Shown here: piece after piece, positions 61,047 through 64,000 of the stretch
Position numbering within the stretch: position 1 is the first letter of the stretch
Layout: each line of letters starts with the position of its first letter
DNA from: Marivita sp051859345
Lineage (GTDB): Bacteria; Pseudomonadota; Alphaproteobacteria; Rhodobacterales; Rhodobacteraceae
Assembly: GCF_051859345.1 (NCBI RefSeq)
Contig: NZ_JBHYFV010000005.1
Coordinates: forward strand, 1 to 64,000
DNA length: 64,000 nt
Reading direction: 5' to 3'
The notes under the pieces: model-generated
Seen by the model: only the letters and a program-made list of their open reading frames with translations
Databases searched by the model: none
Told to the model about the DNA's origin: nothing
Program-made: the position numbers and the translations under genes

Positions 61047-62185
61047 GTGACACCCTCCTTCGGCACGGGGGAATTGGCGGACGAGGTCGGGTGTTCAAAG
61101 GTCAACGACATGGCGCGGGGTTCGGATTCGATGGGCTCGGACCAGAATTGCGCGAAGGTTTCGGCGATCGGGTCGCCGTCATGCAGGATGCTGCGAACGG
61201 TCTCGCAAATCGGCATGGGCACTGACAGCTTGCGCGCAAGGTCCGTGACGGATTTGGCGTTTGCCTCACCCTCGACCACCGTGGGTTTTCCACCAAAACA
61301 GGCTTCACGGGAAAGACCGCTGCCAAGTTGAACACCAAGAGACATGTTGCGGGATGTGGTGCTGGAGCACGTCAAGGTCAAATCGCCAATGCCCGAAAGA
61401 CCCGTCACGGTCTCACGTCGACCGCCCAGGGCTTCGGCCAATGCTTTCATTTCATCAAGGCCACGGGTGATCAGCGCGGCACGGGTGTTTTCGGCAAAGC
61501 CTGCGCCGCTCATCATGCCACAGGCGATGGCGATCACGTTCTTCACGGCACCACCGATTTCAACGCCGACCAGATCATCAGACAGATAGGTGCGGAACGC
61601 CGGAGTGGCGAGCGTGACAGCCATGCGCGCGGCTGCGCTATTCTCCGGGTCAAGCCGATCTGTTTGATCAAACGTGAATGCAAGTGTCGCCGCAGAAGGA
61701 TGGCCAGCGGCAAGTTCCGTTGCAAATGTTGGCCCCGACAACGCCCCGACGGAATGGCCGGGCAATTCATCCTCTGCGATTTGCGACATCAGAAACCCGG
61801 TTTCTGCCTCGATGCCTTTGGCGCAAACTGTGATTGGAATGCCTGCCGGAGTCATGGGCTTCATCGCTCGGGCAACATCTCGCACGGCTCCGGATGGAAC
61901 CACCAACAGTGCTGCATCGGCGTCACCAAGGGCCACGCGCAGATCAGTTGTTGCGCGGATTGAAGGCAAGAGTGAAATATCGGGAAGGTAGCGGTGATTG
62001 CGCGATGTTCGGTTGATGTCGTCCGCCACATCAGCGCGTCGCGCCCAAAGTGCAACCTCTGTCCCACCTTGGGCGGCAACATTTGCAAGCGCGGTTCCAT
62101 AAGCCCCTGCACCGATAACGGCAATTCGCTTGAAGGGATGCGCGGAGCGCGGGAAGGGTTCACCGGAAAACCGGTCAATTCTCAT
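61043..62185 (-). CDS. gpsA: glycerol-3-phosphate dehydrogenase [NAD(P)+]
   Basis: Reduces dihydroxyacetone phosphate to glycerol-3-phosphate. The Rossmann motif is VIGAGAYGTALA near residue 23, followed by SGPTFATELAAGHPSA, the catalytic-lysine block GGAVKNVIAIACGMM and GLSGIGDLTLTC. With 380 residues it is longer than the typical 320-340, having an 18-residue N-terminal and a C-terminal extension. It is the first gene of the gpsA-phosphatase-ggpS operon and probably supplies the acceptor for GgpS. AAAGGGG lies seven bases before ATG 62185. Confidence 0.94.
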   Translation of the reverse strand: MRIDRFSGEPFPRSAHPFKRIAVIGAGAYGTALANVAAQGGTEVALWARRADVADDINRTSRNHRYLPDISLLPSIRATTDLRVALGDADAALLVVPSGAVRDVARAMKPMTPAGIPITVCAKGIEAETGFLMSQIAEDELPGHSVGALSGPTFATELAAGHPSAATLAFTFDQTDRLDPENSAAARMAVTLATPAFRTYLSDDLVGVEIGGAVKNVIAIACGMMSGAGFAENTRAALITRGLDEMKALAEALGGRRETVTGLSGIGDLTLTCSSTTSRNMSLGVQLGSGLSREACFGGKPTVVEGEANAKSVTDLARKLSVPMPICETVRSILHDGDPIAETFAQFWSEPIESEPRAMSLTFEHPTSSANSPVPKEGVT

Positions 62186-62221
62186 GGGACGGCCCCTTTG
62201 AATTTATCTCCATTGGCTGAC

Positions 62222-62247
62222 AACTATACATCCTGACAAAAAGTTCC
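62222..62247 (-). promoter_or_regulatory. EcfG-like stress promoter upstream of the glucosylglycerol operon
   Basis: On the minus strand GGAAC (62247-62243), 17 bases, then AGTT (62225-62222) fit the consensus GGAAC-N16/17-CGTT with one mismatch. The predicted start near 62215 leaves a leader of about 30 bases that contains the gpsA ribosome-binding site. Confidence 0.4.
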
Positions 62248-62338
62248 GTGCACCTGCAGAAAAAATGCTGCAAGTGCGAAACCTTTTCCGTCTTTCGGCG
62301 TTAGACGATCATATTTTAAGCGAATGAGGACTTTGCCA

Positions 62339-63235
62339 ATGACCCGTCATGTGCGTACAGCGATTTTTCCCGTAGCCGGACTTGGAACACGGTTCCTGCC
62401 TGCCACCAAGGCAACTCCGAAAGAGTTACTTCCGGTTCTGGACACGCCATTGATCCAGTACGCCGTTGATGAAGCACGACATGCCGGGATCGAACGGATG
62501 ATCTTTGTCAGCCACCCGTCAAAAGCCGCGATTGAGCGGCATGTGATGGAAGACGCCCGGCTGACACGAGAATTGCGCGCGCGAGGGAAGGAAAATGCGG
62601 CCGAGGCTTTGTCCGAGGCGGCTCTGTGCCCGATCGAGGATGATGTGCGCTTTGTCATGCAGAACGAACCCAAAGGGCTTGGACACGCGGTGGGCTGTGC
62701 AAAGGATCACGTCCTTCCCGGTCCGGTCGCGGTCATTCTTCCGGATGATCTTATCCTTGGTCCTGTCGGATGCCTGACAGAGATGGTCAAGGCATATGAG
62801 GCTGGCAAGGCGGGGCATCTCGTGGCAACGATGGAAGTGTCCGAAGACCGCGTGCATCGGTACGGCGTTCTGTCCGTGACTGGTAAAGATGGGCCCATCG
62901 TTTTGGCTGATGGCATGGTGGAAAAGCCCAAGGCGGAAGACGCACCATCCCGTCAGGCCGTGGTCGGCCGGTACATCCTGGATGCGTCGATATTCGAAGC
63001 ATTGGAGACACAGACATCCGGCGCCGGTGGAGAAATCCAACTGACCGATGCAATTGCGCGTGGTGCGACCAGCCTCGGTCTGGGCGGTTTTCAATTCTCT
63101 GGCACGCGGTTCGATTGTGGATCGAAAGCCGGAATGCTCGAGGCGACGCTTGAGTTGGCTATGGAAGATCCGGACTGCCTTGCTGTTCTCAAGGAACGCG
63201 GTTTGGTGGAACAGAGGCCCGCTGTTGCCGCCTGA
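62339..63235 (+). CDS. galU: UTP-glucose-1-phosphate uridylyltransferase
   Basis: Makes UDP-glucose from UTP and glucose-1-phosphate; 298 residues. The nucleotide-binding AGLGTRFLPATKATPKELLP at the N-terminus is diagnostic, followed by QYAVDEARHAGI, VILPDDLI and VEKPKAEDAPS, and the product-binding FDCGSKAG near the C-terminus. ATG 62339 has GAGGA eight bases upstream; ATG 62324 is an alternative. It is divergent from gpsA and near the exopolysaccharide locus, for which it could supply the sugar donor. Confidence 0.95.
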   Translation: MTRHVRTAIFPVAGLGTRFLPATKATPKELLPVLDTPLIQYAVDEARHAGIERMIFVSHPSKAAIERHVMEDARLTRELRARGKENAAEALSEAALCPIEDDVRFVMQNEPKGLGHAVGCAKDHVLPGPVAVILPDDLILGPVGCLTEMVKAYEAGKAGHLVATMEVSEDRVHRYGVLSVTGKDGPIVLADGMVEKPKAEDAPSRQAVVGRYILDASIFEALETQTSGAGGEIQLTDAIARGATSLGLGGFQFSGTRFDCGSKAGMLEATLELAMEDPDCLAVLKERGLVEQRPAVAA

Positions 63236-63371
63236 CGCGCTTGTCATGGGAACGCTCGCTCTTGCGTGGCCGTAACGATCAACACAAAGCCGCTTTCGTT
63301 TCTTGCCGACGCATGATGATATCGGCCAGTAAGCCGCGCTGGCGGCAATTTCATTGCGTGGAGGCCAATCC

Positions 63372-64000
63372 TTGAAACACCGACAATTGCTCCAATCAGG
63401 CAAAACAGTCTCCGAAGTTGGTCTGGGCTGCATGAGCTTCGCGGGCGCCTATGGCGCAACATCCGAGAAAGAGGCCCACAACACGCTGGCCAAGGCGTTG
63501 GATCTGGGGGTCGATTTTCTGGATACGTCGAATGTCTATGGGCTTGGTGTTTCCGAGAACATCATCGGGACGTTTGTGAAGGGTGATCCCACGAAATTCA
63601 CGATCGCCACCAAGGCCGGCATCTGGCGGGACAAAGAGCATGGCACGCGTGGCTTCAACAACAAACCCGATCACCTGCGTTCGGAACTTGAAGGGTCATT
63701 GAAACGGATGGGTCTCGATCACGTTGATCTCTTTTATATCCACCGACGCGACCGTGAGATCGAGATCGAAGAAGTGATGGAGACGCTTCTTGCCTTGAAA
63801 GAGGAAGGCAAGATTGGTGGGATCGGCTTTTCCGAAATCGCTCCGGCATCGTTGCGGAGGGCCTGTGCCGTTGGCACGGTAGACGCTGTGCAAAGCGAGT
63901 ATTCCCTTTGGTCGCGCCAACCGGACCTTGGTATCCTGCAGACTTGCCGCGACCTTGGCGTTGCTCTCGTGGCCTATTCCCCGTTGGCGCGTGGGATGCT
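63372..64000 (+). CDS. aldo/keto reductase (3' end missing)
   Basis: NADPH-dependent aldo/keto reductase of the AKR/YajO-like group; 209 residues are visible before the window ends. The catalytic tetrad is recognisable: Asp in FLDTSNVYG, Tyr in the same motif, Lys in IATKAG and His in FYIHRRD. VEYSLWSR-like QSEYSLWSRQPD and VALVAYSPLARG follow. The start is TTG 63372 with GGAGG seven bases upstream, preceding KHRQLLQSGKTVSEVGLGCM. The substrate cannot be deduced. Confidence 0.92.
   Translation, partial: MKHRQLLQSGKTVSEVGLGCMSFAGAYGATSEKEAHNTLAKALDLGVDFLDTSNVYGLGVSENIIGTFVKGDPTKFTIATKAGIWRDKEHGTRGFNNKPDHLRSELEGSLKRMGLDHVDLFYIHRRDREIEIEEVMETLLALKEEGKIGGIGFSEIAPASLRRACAVGTVDAVQSEYSLWSRQPDLGILQTCRDLGVALVAYSPLARGM

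Overview
The window is a 64 kb piece of a Rhodobacterales (Roseobacter-clade) alphaproteobacterial chromosome. The evidence is the gene order rpsT-dnaA-dnaN-recF-gyrB next to mutM-ubiE-ubiB, the flagellar block with flaF/flbT and a DUF1217 gene, several small families typical of roseobacters (DUF1467, DUF6455, the membrane protein and EEP protein between leuD and leuB), and moderately GC-rich coding sequence. All identifications come from reading the translated sequence; no database search was run.

Layout. 1-4918: leucine biosynthesis (leuC 3' part, leuD, leuB), interrupted by a membrane protein and an endonuclease/exonuclease/phosphatase-fold protein. 4938-8359: a DMT exporter, tRNA-Pro(CGG) and a two-gene operon of an ACAD10/11-type acyl-CoA dehydrogenase and an APH-like kinase. 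8506-19771: replication and housekeeping genes (gyrB, recF, dnaN, dnaA, rpsT, an enoyl-CoA hydratase, mutM, ubiE, ubiB). 19852-36219: a flagellar cluster with the export gate (flhA, fliR, flhB, fliQ), rod and L-ring (flgB, C, F, G, H, A, fliE), ATPase fliI, fliL, flagellin with flbT/flaF, a FliK-like protein and flgD. 36393-48661: carB, aspS, a hemerythrin, a response regulator, methylmalonyl-CoA epimerase and small conserved genes, including three tandem cysteine-rich DUF6455 genes behind a near-perfect FNR-type site. 48814-51429: tRNA-Leu(CAG) followed by gene remnants (a truncated integrase and a NusG/RfaH-like fragment) and two secreted proteins. 51430-58518: an exopolysaccharide locus made of two convergent operons (sugar transferase and Wzc kinase; YjbH, YjbF and a Wza-like export protein). 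58777-62185: a translationally coupled operon gpsA, HAD phosphatase, glucosylglycerol-phosphate synthase. 62339-64000: galU and the start of an aldo/keto reductase.

How the genes work together. The last 12 kb combine surface polysaccharide export (Wzc, Wza-like, YjbF, YjbH, with galU supplying UDP-glucose) with a compact route to the compatible solute glucosylglycerol: GpsA makes glycerol-3-phosphate, GgpS joins it to glucose and the HAD protein is positioned to remove the phosphate. The operon promoter region and that of the hemerythrin each contain a GGAAC-N16/17-(C/A)GTT element of the alphaproteobacterial general-stress sigma type, so both may be stress induced. The most interesting less-understood unit is the DUF6455 triplet: three small proteins sharing a C-x2-C-x5-C...C pattern, with an FNR-like box and a -10 element placed as in a class II FNR promoter. 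No CRISPR array, intact prophage or intact insertion sequence was seen.
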